Source of the DNA: Rosellinia necatrix
Lineage: Eukaryota > Ascomycota > Sordariomycetes > Xylariales > Xylariaceae
DNA length: 64,000 nt
Assembly: GCA_021209875.1 (NCBI GenBank)
Contig: JAGYVD010000004.1
Location: forward strand, 5,100,014-5,164,013
Direction of reading: 5' to 3'
A program made the position numbers and the translations under genes. The notes under the pieces were generated by a model. It searched no databases and had not been told where the DNA came from. It saw only the letters and a list, made by a program, of their open reading frames with translations. Position 1 is the first letter of the stretch, and each line of letters begins with the position of its first letter. Below are positions 31,883 to 46,824 of the stretch, in pieces.

Positions 31883-34800
31883 GCGGTATTATAACTATTT
31901 ATATTTTTATAAACTTTATATATTTTAATTAATATAATAAACTAAATAATAGTTATTATAAATCCGGTTGTTTTATATTTTAAATAATAAATTTAATTAT
32001 TAATAACAACCCGGCTTTTTATAATTTATTATTATATAATAATAATATTCAGAACATGTTAAAGTTATAGCTAAAACTTTAAAATTTAGTTATTAATTAT
32101 TAGCACGTGTTATTTTAAAATAAAAAGCTAAAGCTTTTTTTTTAATCGACTAAAAATATTTTATATTTTTTGCTTTAATTTATTATAGTTATACGGAGCT
32201 ATAATATCGACAGCTATATTATATAACTAAAGTTTTTAAAAGCTTTTTATTATTATATATTATATTTATTATATTTTTTTTTTATATATTTATATTATAG
32301 AATATATATTATACGTTTTAATTAATTATGCCGTATAAAACCTGAAATATATTATTAAAAGTTTTTAATTTAAGCTGGCTTAATATAATATATTTAATTT
32401 TTTTTTTTATATACTACTAGTCGCAGAACAATAGACTATATATCTGCTGCTTAATATATAAAAATTTTTTATAAACTGCTGCGTTTTATTAACAGTATAG
32501 TTTTTATATTTATTTATAATAGTCGATTAATATTTTATAATGTTTGCTTAAGCTAAAGCTAAAGCAAGCTTGCAACAAATAAAATTTTACGTTAAAGCAG
32601 CAGGTCGGCTTTTATATTTGCGATATATTATTTTATATAAATATACTAAAATATTTTAAAAATATTTTAAAAAGCTATATAATAAGCATAAGTTTTATTA
32701 TTTTGTTAACTTAATTATTATTTTATAAAAATATAATATTAAAAATATAACTGCGAGCAACTTTTTTAAAAAAGCGTTTTTTAAGTTTTATTATAAATAT
32801 TTATTTAATTTAAATTTAAAATAGCTTTATTTAAATATTATTTAAATTAACTTTAGCTTTTAAAATATGCTATATATTATCGGACTTAATAATCTAGCTT
32901 ATATTATTTTTTTATTTTTTATATTGCTTTATAAATTAAAATGTTTTATTAATATAATTTAAAATATAGACTATATGTTTTAAAAGTTTACGCCGGAGTA
33001 TTATTTAACTAATTTATTTTATAATATTAGTATATTAAACCTGGTTAATAAACATATAAGTTTACAGTTTAAAAGGCCTGCATTATATTAAATTAAAGCT
33101 TATAATATATATAAACAGCATTTTTATATATTAAACAACTATTTGTTTTTTTTTAACATTTAATTTTTTAAACTAATAATTTTTTAGCTTTAATTTTATA
33201 TATATGTTTTATTAAAATAATGCTTGCTTATTTATATATAAAAGGCTAACTAATATAATATATATATTATAAGCTTTTTAAAACTAAAAAAAGCAGGTTT
33301 ATAATATGCTAGCTAATATATTATTAGTTATTACGCTGTTTAATTATAGCGTCTGCTGTAAATGCTATATTTTATAGTTTTATATTATATTTATCGACTT
33401 TTTTTTTTTTTAGCATATATAAACTATCTGATTATTTATATTAAATAATTATATTATATATAACTTTTTTTTTTTTGTATTAATAAAACATTTTAATATA
33501 TTAGTGCTAATATATGCTATTTAATTTATAAAACTTATTAAAAAGTTTTTAATTTTTGTTTTGCTTAATTTTAGCACGCTTTAAAAGCAATTTTATATAA
33601 ATTAACGCTTAAAACATATATATATAAATTAACTTTTTATTTATTTTTTCTGTTTTATATATATTAACAGTATATTTTTTAAACAGCTGTAGCTATAAAA
33701 GTTAAAATTTAACCAAGTTTTACATAACAGCTATAAAAAGCTATGCTGCAGCTTTAATTTTTAGCAGGTAGTAAAAAAATATAAAATAATATAGCTGTTA
33801 AATAATATGTTTTTTTAGCATGTGCTCCAGCTTATTAACGTTATATTTAAACGTATTTTTTTGCTGTTTTTTATATTATATAAAAGCTATAAAAGCTATA
33901 AACAGCTTTATAAAAACGCAACTTAAAACGTTATAAAAACTAACGCGTTTTATAAATTAATATTATAAAAAAATTTTAAGCAGATAATTAATTATATATA
34001 ATTATTAAAGTTTTATGTTAATATTTAAAAGCTACGCAGCAAAACTTTTAAGCTTATATTTTAAATTGTTGTTTATATATATAACTACAACTTTTATAAA
34101 GCTTATAAATTATTTTTTAAAAAAATCAGCTTTATATATGCTATTATTAATAACATGTTATATTAAAGTTAATCTAATATTATTTATAACTAGTTCTAAG
34201 TTTTTATTTTTTTAATATAGTTATATTATATATTAAAATATTTTAAAACTAAATAAAAATAAAATATAATTAATTTTAAAAACAAGCGATAAATTATTTC
34301 AGCATTATATTTTATTACTATTAATCTAAGCTTAACAATAAAAACTAAAATATACTTTATTTAAAAACAACGTTTATATAAATGTTTACTACCTCTAGTT
34401 ATTATATATATAAATTATATTAAGCAGTATAAGCGGCAGCTTTTTATAGTTAAGCAAAACTTTTGTCCGTCGGTATATAAAAGTACAAGCTGTTTAATAA
34501 GCTGCTATTAATAATAACAATATATTTTATATTTTAATAAACGACTAAACAAAATATTATAAAGCTTATGCTAGTTTTTATATTTTTATAACGTTAAATT
34601 TTAAACGTACTAAGTTTTTTTATATATAAACATTAAAACGTAGCGATTTTTAATTTAATTTTTTTAATTTTATTTACTGCTGTTTAGGCCTTTCGACTTG
34701 TTTTTTATATTAAAATCACTTTAAAAACAAAACTTTTATAGCCAGGCTTTTAAAAAAAGCTTTTTTATTTATTATTTTTATTTATTTTAAATTTAATAAG

Positions 34801-36099
34801 GCCTAGTTTAAACAGCATATATTTAAAGCGTGCGTAATTATTTATACTAGCTGTAGTATATAAATTATTAACTAGCCGCTTTATATTTATCCGGGCTTTA
34901 TAAACTTTATTTAATATTTTATAATAATTTTCTAAAATAACAAAATACGTATATATTTAAAACAGCTTTTAGCTAGTTTTATATAAAGCCTGGTTTTTTA
35001 TATTTATATTCTACGCCTCTGCTTTTATATATATTTTAAAGCAGCAGACTTTTTATTTTTAACTATTAATATTCTAGCATAAATCAACTTATTTAATACT
35101 ACAGCAAACCGGCTAGCTATAGTAGCTAAAAATTTTAAAGCTTTTTTTATTATTAAACAATTTATAAAAAAACAGCTTAAACTAGCTTTAGAGCTTATTT
35201 TATAAAAAAAACATATAAAGCAATAAACTAAAAATAAAAAGCAATTATATAATAAATTTAAGCAAAACTAATTATATTAAAAATAATATTATTAAAAATA
35301 ATATTAATATAAACTAAAGCGATAAAAATATTTAAAACATCGGTACAAACTATTTATTTAAGTAGCGCTTTTTAATATATATTAAACTAGTTATATTTAT
35401 TTTATATTTAAATGTTTTAAGTAAAGCTTAGCGTAAAAAATAACTATTTAAATATTTAATAGTTTTAAAAGTATTTTTTAATAAAAGCAGATATTTAGCT
35501 ATACTATAATATATATATTTTTTTTTTAGTTTTAGCTTAGGCTTTTTTTTTTATTTTTATTACAACTTTTTTTTTAAACATTATTTTTAAATATTTGTTT
35601 TTTATTGCTAGTTATTACGTTTTATTTTTATAAAATTAACATGTTTATATAGATCGCCGATTATTTATATTTATTTATGTAAAGCTTATTATAAATAAAA
35701 ACTTTAAAGCTGTCCGTTTTAAAGCGGATAAAAATGTTTAATATAATAAAAGTAGGGCTGCTTTAAACGGACAGAATATACAGGTCGTTTTAACAGGTTT
35801 ATTTAATAACTTGTAGCTAAAATAGTATTTTAAACACGATAATTAAAGCGTCTTTTTTTTTTATAATTATAATAATACTATTAATATAAGAGCTAATAAT
35901 ATTTATAAAAACAAAATTAAATATAAAATATATATATTATATAATATAAGGCTGTATAAAATTAATTATTTTAAACATATATAAGGCTGGCTAGTATAAA
36001 TGTTCTAATTTTAGTTAGCTAAAGATTTATATTATTTTATAGATATATATAGTAAGTTATATAATACGTTGTTAGATTTTTATATATTAGCCCGCTATA

Positions 36100-36385
36100 G
36101 GCGGGGCTTAAAAAGCAAATATTTAAATATATTTAAATATTTGTTTTTTAAAGCTAGTTTATAATTTAAGGAGTTATATAAAAATAGAATATAAATACTT
36201 AAATATGTTTAGGTATTTGTTTTTTTAAGCCGGTTTATAATCTGGGGAGTTATATAAAAGTAAAATATAAATATTTAAACATGTTTAGGTATTTATTTTT
36301 TAAAACCGGTTTATAATCTAAAAAGTTATATAAAAATAAAATATAAATATTTAAATATGTTTAAATATTTGTTTTTTTAAGCCAA
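36100..36385 (-). repeat. Palindromic units, four copies, inverted orientation
   Basis: Four palindromes (for example AAATATTTAAACATG then TTTAGGTATTT) separated by AAGCCGGTTTATAATCTGG, the reverse complement of the linker seen in other clusters. Units are therefore inserted in both orientations. Confidence 0.8.
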
Positions 36386-38069
36386 CGTTTTTACGCTGTT
36401 TTTTTATTATATAAAGTTATTAATATATATTTATATTTAGCTTTTGTTTTATTAATAGATTTTTAAATATATTAAAACCAGACTTTTTATAAAAAAGCTT
36501 TTATAATTTTGTAGTTATTAGAGTTAATCGATATATTTTACGTTAATTAATAAACTAGCAAAAAATTAAATATTTTTAAGCGCTTTTTGTTCGGGCAGAT
36601 GCTGGTAGTATTTAAAGCTGCCAAAAGTTAAAGTTTAAAAAGCCAGGGTGTGCTAAAAATATTTAGCACTGCTATATTAACAGAAACATAATTAATTATT
36701 AATAAATATTTTAAATATTTTTATATAAAAAGTAGAGCTAAGCAAATAAAAAAAAAATACTATAAGCGAACTTTATAAATAAATACTATAAAAATTAAGT
36801 CTATATTTTTATTTTTATTAGCTTTTAATATTAAAAATGTTCTAGCTTTAAAACTTTTAGCTATTTATAACTTTAGTTATTTTATCTGCAGAGCTTAATA
36901 TAAGTTATTAGCCCTAAAATATACATAAAAATAAAAAAGCTTAATTATATAGCTTTAGCTAAAATAATAGCCGCAGAAATAATATTTAAAACAGCGAAAA
37001 ATATAATTAATAAAAAAAATACTGTTTAAATTACTACAGCTAAATAAATCAGCTTTTAAATTTTTAAGCTTACTGTTTAAATAAAGTTTAACAACAGCGT
37101 AAATAAACATAACGTTTTTAAAAGCAAGATTTAAATTTTTTAAAAAAAACTTATTTTTATATTAATTTTAAAAAACATAGATTATTTTAAATAAAAGCTT
37201 TTAACTTTAAAAAATATAAAACATATGTTTAATTATACTTATAATTTAATCAGATTTATTAAAGTCGGCAAACTATTTTTTTTATTTAAATTAAATATTT
37301 TAAGCATTAATTAAATATTTATTATTATAAAAACTAAAAACCGATTATTATTTAATAATAGCAGTAATAATATAAAAAGCAGAAATATTATATAATATAT
37401 CGCCGAAAAATATAATAATATAAATAATAAAAAGTTTATACAATTAAAACATATAAAAGCTAAAAAATATAAAAATAAATATATTAAAATTATATATATT
37501 ATAGCAGGCGGTTTAACTATTAATACTATTAATATAAAAAACGCCGCTAATTATTTAAATATAAATTAAAAGAACTTTTTAATTATATTTAACAAGCAGG
37601 CCTAATATTATGTTTATTAGTTTGTTAATAAGTAGTAATATTTTTAAAAACAAATATTTAAGCTTTCTGCTAATTTTTAACGTTTATATATAAATATAAC
37701 AGAACTGCTGCGTAAAACTATAGCTTTTTTTTTTTTTACTTTTTTTTTATTAACAAATATAATATCGGCAAAACTATTATTTATACCGGTATTATATTTT
37801 TATTTTATAAAAAGTTTTTAATAAATGTTCCAGTAATATAAAAGGTCTACTGCTTAAATCTAATTATTATTTTTTATTAGTTATTATTTAAATATATAAT
37901 ATAATCCAGCGCTTTTTTTTAAATGTTTTTAACGTTTATTTAATATTTAAAAAAAGCAAATTAACTTACAATTATATTAAAAATCGACTGTTTTTAACGT
38001 ATTTAATTTTAAAAATTTATAGTATAGTTTTAAAAGTGTTTTAATAACTTAATAGTAAATATTTTTATA

Positions 38070-38272
38070 AACTTACTTTAAAAATAAATATTTAAACATA
38101 TTTAAATATTTATATTTTATTTTATATATATTTTAAGTTATAAACTATTTTTAAAAACAAATACTTAAACATGTTTAAATATTTATATTTTATTTTTATA
38201 TATATTTTAAGTTATAAACTATTTTTAAAAACAAATACTTAAATATGTTTAAATATTTACTTTTTATTTATA
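38070..38272 (+). repeat. Palindromic units, three copies
   Basis: Three copies of AAATAYTTAAACATRTTTAA with the linker ATATATTTTAAGTTATAAAC. They are more AT-rich than the 46 kb cluster (ACTATTTTT where others have ACCGGCTTT). Confidence 0.8.
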
Positions 38273-39864
38273 CAACTTAACTATTTATACTAACTTTAAT
38301 AATAAATAAAAAAATTATAATTATTATATCTATATAAATATTTATTACCTGCTACTATAAAAAACGTGCAAATATATTTAAAATTTTAATAAAAAAAACA
38401 AAAAAAAACTTAATATATTAAATAAAAATAACAGACTTGCGCAAAAACTTTTAAAAAATAACGCCTAATATAATAATAAAATTATATTTATAATTATATT
38501 AAACTAATATTATTTTAATGTTTTAGTTATAAATAAAGCTTATATTAATAAAAACTTAAAAATATAACTTATTAAATAATAAAGTTAATTAAATACAACT
38601 GCTTTATATTATATTCTGCAACTTTTTTTATAAACTATTTAAAAAATATGTTTAAATATTTACAGCTTAGTTTTAGCTGGCTATTTACTTTTCTAGAGCT
38701 GCTTTTAATATATAACTATTTAAATTTATATAAGCTAATTTTTAAACCCGACATTTTTATCAGCAGTTTTTTATTTATAAGCATAAACGGTTAAACGTAT
38801 TTAATAACAGCAGAAATAAAGCTAATAATTAAATATAATAAAAATAAAGCTATACTAATAAATAAGTTGCTTGCTGCTGCTTATAAAAACTTATATTAAT
38901 AATAAATATTATTATTTATTTTTTTTTAACTTATAGCCCAGCAGCATAAATAAAGCTTTAACCTATGTTATATTATAATTAATATTATATATAAGCAAGT
39001 TTTTTTTTAACGCAATATAAGCAAAGCTATTTATAATTTAAACAGCAACCTAGTTATATTAAATAACGATTTTTTAAGTGCTAAATTTATTATAGTTTAA
39101 ATTAAGCTTAGCAGTAATAATACTAATATTTATAGTTTTTAAAATTATAAATATAAGCTTAAGTTTTATATTATACTGCTAAATAAAAAAAACCGATTTA
39201 TATTTAGTTATATTAAGCAGAGCTATATATAAAAAATTTAAAAAGCTAAATAATAACAAAATAATATTTATTAATTTTAATATATAATAAAAGCTAAATA
39301 TTTTTATTTTTAACTAAAATAATAAAAAAACGCTCCGTTTTAAAAAAAAGCTTGATATAATAATTAAGCGTTAATAGCGCTAAAAAAAAATTTTATTAAA
39401 AGTAAAGCTAGATCTAATAAAAATAAATTTTATTTAGGTTTAAAATTTAACTTTAAATATAACTTACGCAAAAACAAGCACTCCAGATCTAATTTTAACT
39501 TTAACTTTAATTTTAACTCCGATTTTAATAAAAACGTAAAAAAAGCTAACTAGGCTGGGCGTATAGCAGTAAATATTTAAAAAGTTTAGAACTTTATTAT
39601 TAAAACAAAAAACGGTAATATTAATTATATATTCGAAATAATTAAAAAAAATAAACATGCAGTTATATTAAAAGATTATATAAGCTAATATAAATATTTT
39701 ATAGCTTGTAGCGCTTTTTTAGCTTATTTTATAATATAAGTTATAAAGTATATACAGGCCTTAAAAAGCCCCGATAGCTTGTTTAATCGCGCTGTTATTA
39801 TAATTAAATCGTTATAGTTATAACAGTAAATATTTTTATATATTAAACAAAAATATAAAATAGT

Positions 39865-40065
39865 TAGCACGTTTAAAATATAAATATTTAAATATATTTA
39901 AATATTTATATTTTATTTTATATATTTTTAATTTATAAACTAGCTTTAAAAATAAATACTTAAACGTGTTTAAATATTTATATTTTATTTTTATATATTT
40001 TTAATTTACTGACCGGCTTTAAAAGCAAATATTTAAACATGTTTAAGTATTTATTTTCTGCTTGC
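39865..40065 (+). repeat. Palindromic units, three copies
   Basis: Three palindromes with linkers ATATTTTTAATTTATAAACT and TTTACTGACCGGCTTTAAAA. Forward orientation. Confidence 0.8.
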
Positions 40066-42261
40066 GTAAATATTATATTAATATTAATATTAAAAAATAT
40101 ATTTATTATTTAAACTGTTAAACGTTAAGCTGGTTATTATTACGTCGTATTAATTAAATAAAAAACGTATAACTATTATTAATTAGTTTAATAATAAAAA
40201 TTCTAGCGTAAAAATGTTTATTTACAGCATATGTACTGCTAGCGCAAATATTAATTTTTATTTAGCCTGCTGCAAAAGCTTTATCGTGTTTTTTTTTTAA
40301 AGTATTAACATGTTTAACTAGCTTTTTAATTGTTTAGTACAAATAAGCTAGTTACGATTTATTATATAAATAATTTTAATTGTTATAAATATTATTTATA
40401 AATGCTATAAAAGTATTATATAGCGGAAGTTTTTGCAGTAGTTTGCAGCAAAAAGCAAAATTAACCAGCGGATCGGCGGCAAACTAAGCATAATTATAAC
40501 TTATAAGTTAATCTAGTGTTTTTATAATTAGCTATATATAAAATACTTTTTAAAAGCAGTAAATATTAATTTTATATTAATTATTAACGGCTTATTTTTA
40601 AAAACTAATAATAATATATTATTTATAGTTTAAATTATTATAGCAGATTTTAATTAATATAAAAATTTTTTATTTTTACGTAATATTTTTATAAGCGCTG
40701 TTTTATATATAATCTAATATAAACAAGCTAATTTTTATAATTATATATTATTTATAACTATAAAATAAATAATAAAGCTAGCAAAAGTTTTTATAAAATT
40801 TTAAAAATAAAATGCTAATTAATTTTTTAAAAAGTTATATTAATAACTTATTAAAAACATAAAAAAACCGGAAAAACGTTAACGCTTAAAAAAAAATTAT
40901 AAAAGCTAAAAAGCTTAAGAAAAGCAGCGGTTAAGCTTAAGAAAAATTAGCGCTAATAAAAAAAAAAAAACGGAGCAAAAACAGAAAAAAATATTAAAAG
41001 TTAAAAAAAAAACGTAAGCTAAATATAATTAGCTTAAAAAATAATTAGCTAAAAATATTATATCGGTTTATTATTTTTTAGCTTTAAGCTATATTTACGT
41101 TTAAATTTTTGTTTATAATTATAAACAACTGCTATTAATAGTTATTATTTTATAGCTTAAATAAAAACTATAATATTTATTAAATAAATAAACAGCTTAT
41201 ATTTTTAAATAGTTTTTATAAATTAATAATAATATAAAATCTATAATAATTAAAACAGGGCTTTTTTAAATCTATGTTTAAAAAAATATATTTAAATATA
41301 AAAAGTGCGGTTAAAGCCTGTTATATATAAAAGCTGTTTTATAATAAAAAGCGCGACTAAACAGCTTTTATATATAAAATATGTTTATTAAAAATAGTTA
41401 TAAATAAAGTTAATATATTAAAAACTTATAGTGCTACTTATAAACTTTGTTTTATTTATTTTATAATTTTTTTTTTTTAACTAGTTTAAGTTTTTATTTT
41501 TATAGCTGCTTATTTATATTAAATTTAATAAAATAATAAATTTATAAAACTTATAGCGCTATTTATAAGCTATTTATTTATTTTTTTTACAACTTTTTTT
41601 TTTAAGCTGTTAAAAATATTTTTTTTATATATTTATAAGCTATTTATTTTTTTTATTATTTTTTTTTTTTAGCTGTTATAAACATTTGTTTTTTAAACAC
41701 GGTTTATTAACGTAAGATTTAATAATATATTTGCCTGGTATTATTATATTTTTAATTATAAAACAGTAGTTATAAAGCTAAAGCTAGAGCTAAAAATCAG
41801 CGGCTAAAAAACGTACTGCTGCAAAAACAGCAGCAGTAAAACTATTACTAGCAGAAAAAATAGTAAAAGTAGCAGAAGTAGCAGCAGTAGATTTTTTAAT
41901 TTTAAATAACGTTAAATATTTTTTTAAATATAACGATTTTAATAGCTGAAATATTTACAAAATTATAAAAAAACAAAGCTTAAATACGCTGCTTTAGTTT
42001 TATTTGTTTAAACAAGCTTTAGTTGTATAAACGGAGCAAAAATATATTAATAAAGCAGTAATATATAAAAAATATGCTAAAAAAACATAAAGCATAAAAA
42101 ACTTAAAACCGATTATTTAAATACCTAGTATATATTATATTAATAATATAACCGGAACCAGAATTAATTTTATGTTATATTGCTACTTTTTTAAAATTAA
42201 ATAAATTAAAATGTTATTTTTGCACCAATAATATATATAAAACTTTAAGTTATTTAAATAA

Positions 42262-42405
42262 AGCTATAAAAAATAAATATTTAAACATGTTTAAATATTT
42301 ATATTTTAAAGCTTGTTTATAACTTAAAATATATATAAAAGTATATAAAAATAAAATATAAATATTTAAATATATTTAAATATTTATTTTTTTAAAGCCG
42401 GTTAT
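42262..42405 (-). repeat. Palindromic units, two copies, inverted orientation
   Basis: Two palindromes (AAATATTTAAACATG then TTTAAATATTT, and an ATATATTTAA-centred one) with linkers reading in the orientation of the 36.1 kb cluster (GCTTGTTTATAACTTAAAAT, AAAGCCGGTTATAAGTTT). Confidence 0.75.
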
Positions 42406-43914
42406 AAGTTTAATTATTTAATATAGCTATAGCTAGCATATTATTACGTTTTATATATTTATATTTTTAAGCGTTTATAAATTAGCTGGGCCGGGCAACC
42501 TGTAGTATAATATTTAGCTTATAAAACAGAACAGTTTTTGCAATAATTTTATTTTTCGACGGGCCTAAAAATACTGCTGTTATAGCTGTTATAAAGCGAA
42601 AAGTTATATTAGTGCTATTAAATAACAGCGTAAACTAAAAGTTTTTAATATTAATATTAATACTGCTAGTTTTAATAAAATTAAATATAGCTTGGTTTTT
42701 AAAAATAAATTAATTAAACTTGCTAACCGGTTTTATTTTTATATTTAGTTATTTTATAAAAGATTAAATGCAAATATTTAATATTTAGTAGCAGTTTATT
42801 AAAATGTGCTACAGAAATAAACTAAAAAAAAAGTATAGTTTTTTTATAAGTAATAAAGCACGGGATAAAATTAATATAAAACGCTTTTAATTTATTTTAA
42901 TTATAATTAAATCGCGTGAATATAATACCGTTTATATTAAACAAAACAAAACTTATTTGTTTATATAAATATTTAAAAGTATATTAAAACAGCTAAAACT
43001 AAGCTTAAAAAAAGTCGTTTTTGCTGCTAATAATAAAAGCAGTAGTAATAAAAGCAGCGATAAAAAAAATATATTTATTAATAAAATAAAAAGAAAAAAT
43101 TATATATATGTTATAACGGTAATGCTTTAAAGCTTTTAGTTTTATATTATTTTTTTAGCCGATATATTTTTTTTTTTGCTGCTATTAAATAATTAAATGT
43201 TGCTGCTTTATATTATTTTATATAACTGTTGTAATGCTGGCCGTAATTATAATATAAATAAAATATTATATTGTATTATTAATATAATTTATAAGCTAGA
43301 AAAAATATTAAAAGCTGCAAGCTATATATTAAATATATGTATTGCACGGTTATTAGCTTTAGAAATTAATATGTTTATATTAATATTTATTTTTAAGCAG
43401 ATAGTAAAACACGTAGAAAATATGGCTTTATATTATTTTTTTTACTTTTAACATAAAAGCAGCACTACATATAGTGGTTAAGCTAATGTTAATTATAATT
43501 TTAATATAATTATAATATTTATTATAATCGTAAATAATTTATTTAATTTTGTTTTATTATAGCTTAACTTTAACAAGTTTTTAGGCGTTTTTTTTAATAT
43601 TTTTAATAATATTTAAACGTTCGTTAATGTTTTTAAAAAAAAAAAAGCGTATTTAAGTTATAAAAATAATAGTACGTTTTATTTATTTAATATTATTTGT
43701 AAAAACAAGCGATTATTAGCCCTAATAAGCAGGACCAGGTATTTATATTTTTTAACGGCAGATTTGCTTGCATTGTTTATATTTTTTAACTCTGTTTTTT
43801 ATGTTTTAGATTTTAATATTAAGGCCTGTTTTAAATATATATATATAGTAGTTATAACGTAGTTTATTATAATATAGCAGTAAGTTTATTTATATTTTAA
43901 TTATTATTATAACT

Positions 43915-44108
43915 TTTTTTAAAAAGCAAATATTTAAATATGTTTAAATATTTATATTCTATTTTATATATTTTTAAAATATAAACTAGCTTTAAAAATA
44001 AATACTTAGATATGTTTAAATATTTATATTCTATTTTTATATATTTTTAAAATATAAACCGGCTTTAAAAAGCAAATATTTAAATATGTTTAAATATTTG
44101 TTTTTATT
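43915..44108 (+). repeat. Palindromic units, three copies
   Basis: Three palindromes with AAATATAAACTAGCTTTAAA and AAATATAAACCGGCTTTAAA linkers. Forward orientation. Confidence 0.8.
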
Positions 44109-45164
44109 TTTATATATTATTAAAATTATAAAGTGCTAATTATTAATATTGTTAAACAGGCGTATTATATGTTTATTAAATTTAGTAAGCATATAAATAT
44201 ATAATATTTTAAAAGATTATAACAATATAAAAAAAAAAGTTATTTTTAATTATATAAAACCTGGCAAAATAATAAAAATTATAGTTATAAATATTAATTT
44301 AGCTGTTATATTAAGTTTTAAAAAAAAGATTTTATACCGGCGAGAATATATTATAAGCTTTTTAAATAATTTAAAAATATTATTTTGTACGTTTTTATTG
44401 TTAAATAAAATAAATAATAAATTTATGTTTAAAATAAATATTTTAGCAACTGCTAGAACTATATATAACGACTAGATTAGCTATATTATATAGTTATATA
44501 TAAAAATTTTTTTAAAAAGGTTTTTTTTTGCTTTATTTTAATTTTGTTTCTGCTGCTATATTAAAAATATATTTAGTATGCCGGTTAATTTTTATTTATA
44601 GTCGACATAAAATATTTTAATAGCTAAGCATTATTATTATATTATTTTAAAAGCTATAATAATATTAAATAAGTTTTATAATAAAAATAATTTAAGCTTT
44701 ATAGTGCAGCTAGAGGATTAGTTTAACTAGCTGTTAAATATTTAGCTGTTAATACTAAAGCTTAGCTTTTTAAATTAATAAAAAATAAATATAAAGCAGC
44801 TATAAAATAAGCTTATTATAAAAGCAAACTATATTATATTAAATAAAATATTAAAAAAGTTTGCTAAACTAGCTTTATATATAAGTATTAAATAATTAGT
44901 TAATATTTAATTAAAGCTGTTTTAATAATTAGTTAAAACTTAATTTATTTAATATTGTTTTATATAAACCGGTAAACTAAAAGTAGTTTAAAAAATATAA
45001 AAAAAAAAATAACAGCAACAGCTAAATATCTGCTAATTTTAACGTTATAAAAAACGATATAAATAATAGTTTAAATAATAATATAAAAAATAATATAAAT
45101 AACAGCGGGGACTTAATTATAAACGATATTAAAAATTATTAGGCTAAAAATTTTAAAGCTATTT

Positions 45165-45325
45165 AAAGCGAGGGCGTATAAGTCGAGGGTATATAAGGTA
45201 AAGCGGCATAAAGCAAGGGCGTATAAAGCGAGGCAGCATAAAATAAAGCAGCATAAGGCAAGAGCGTATAAAGCAAGGGCGTATAAAGTAAAAGCGTATA
45301 AGTTGAAAATATATAAGCTAAAGAT
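45165..45325 (+). repeat. 15-bp minisatellite
   Basis: About ten imperfect copies of GCGTATAAAGCAAGG (variants GTATATAAGGTAAAGC, GCGGCATAAAGCAAGG). Differences between copies are largely G/A and C/T. It stands out as a G-rich strip in AT-rich surroundings. Confidence 0.75.
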
Positions 45326-46011
45326 CAGGACATTATAATAAATAAAGTAGCTATAAATGCTATAAGTATAAAAAAAGCCTTTTAAAGTTGCAGACTTTTA
45401 AAATAAAAATTTTAATATAGCAGAGATTATATAAAATATTATAAATATAGTGTTTATATTTGCAGATATAAACTTGCTTATAGTTATATAAAAAGGATAT
45501 TTACTAATAAATACTGCTAAACAACTAAGTAGCAATAAGTCGACCGATATATTAGACTATAAGTATAATAAAAAAAGGATAGATTTTAATAGCGTTTTAA
45601 ATAATGCTATAATAAAGCCTGCAGACCGGCAGGCCTGCTAGTCGGAGAAGATATACTTACGCGTAAAAGTTGCTATAAAGCTTATCTGCTGTTTTAAGCG
45701 ATATATAAAAAAGCTAGCTAAAAAGCTATTAAAAGAAATAAATCTATTTTTAAAAAAAAAATTACGTTTTAAAATAACGTTATTAAGCAAGAAATAAATA
45801 AATAAAAATATTTAATAGCTAGATATATTACGTTTAATATGTTTATTTTTTATTATATAATTAGCTGGCTGTAATTTATAATTTCGTTTAGTTAAATTTA
45901 AAGCATTGCTTAAGCTATTTATAAAAATCGCTATTATTATATAAAAAATAAAACTGCTATAGCTGCTGTAAAAATAAATTAAATTTTATAATTTAATATA
46001 TTATAAACTGC

Positions 46012-46440
46012 TAGTAAAAAGCAAATATTTAAACGTGTTTAAATATTTGCTTTCTGTTTATATATATTTTTTAAATTATAGACCGGCTATAGAATATAAA
46101 TATTTAAACATATTTAGGTATTTGTTTTTTGCTTATATATATTTTTTAAGTTGTAGACCGGCTTTAAAAAGCAAATATTTAAACATGTCTAAGTATTTGT
46201 TTTTTGCTTATATATATTTTTTAAGTTGTAGACCGGCTGCAGAATATAAATATTTAAGCATGTTTAAGTATTTGTTTTTTGCTTATATATATTTTTTAAG
46301 TTATAGACCGGCTTTAAAAAGCAAATACTTAGGCATGTTTAAATATTTGTTTTTTGCTTATATATATTAATTTTTAAGTTGTAAACCGGGTTTAAAAAGC
46401 AAATATTTAAATATGTTTAAGTATTTGTTTTTTATATTTT
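46012..46440 (+). repeat. Palindromic 75-bp units, six copies
   Basis: The best-preserved cluster, with period 75 bp. Each unit carries AAATATTTAAACATG followed by its inverted complement and the linker TTTTTTGCTTATATATATTT TTTAAGTTGTAGACCGGCTT. The unbroken 112-codon frame across it (46035-46370) is a repeat artefact of the period being 3 x 25. Confidence 0.88.
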
Positions 46441-46790
46441 TTTTATTTTTTTTATTTTTAATTTAAATTTAATAAATTTGTTGCTTAGTTTAAAATATAT
46501 TTAAAGCTAACAATATTTATTAAATAAACTTTATTTTTATTTTTAACTACTAGCTTTTATATTAGATTTTTTAATATTATAGTTTATTATGCCGGTTAAT
46601 ATAATATATATTTTTAATATAGCGTAAAACTTTTAATAAATTATTATTAGCGGCGTATAGCTTTTTAAAATGTTGGGCTATATATAACTTAACTTAGTAT
46701 AGTTGTCGAAAATTTTTATAATGCTTTTATAAAAGGTTGTAATTTTTATCCTTTTGTTTTAGCTTAGTATTAAGCCTTTTTAGCACTTTT

Positions 46791-46796
<6 letters not shown>

Positions 46797-46823
<27 letters not shown>

Positions 46824-46824
46824 C
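46797..46824 (+). repeat. Poly-T tract
   Basis: A homopolymer of about 28 T precedes CCCTTTTTTATTTTACTTTA; a related, shorter T-rich stretch with CCCCC follows near 46,900-46,925, suggesting a local duplication of about 110 bp. Confidence 0.7.

Larger units (their letters stand above)
30475..31900. repeat. Duplicated segment, copy A
   Basis: Homologous to about 48,670-50,210. Shared landmarks are the GGACAGACTGTTTTATTTTA region, ATTTAGCAAATTTTTTTTAT, AATAACAGGCTTTATATATT, the GCTGCAGCTGC block, the 27-bp minisatellite and a terminal palindromic array. Copy A is richer in G/C in most of the comparable stretch. It has an insertion of roughly 120 bp near 30,595-30,715. Confidence 0.8.

Noticed and set aside
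46035..46370. 112-codon open frame in the AT block.
   Set aside because: It is a translation of 75-bp tandem units (25 codons each); the same is true of 49,725-50,207.
46797..46824. Poly-T tract considered as a retrotransposon tail.
   Set aside because: No coding remnant or target-site duplication could be identified beside it.
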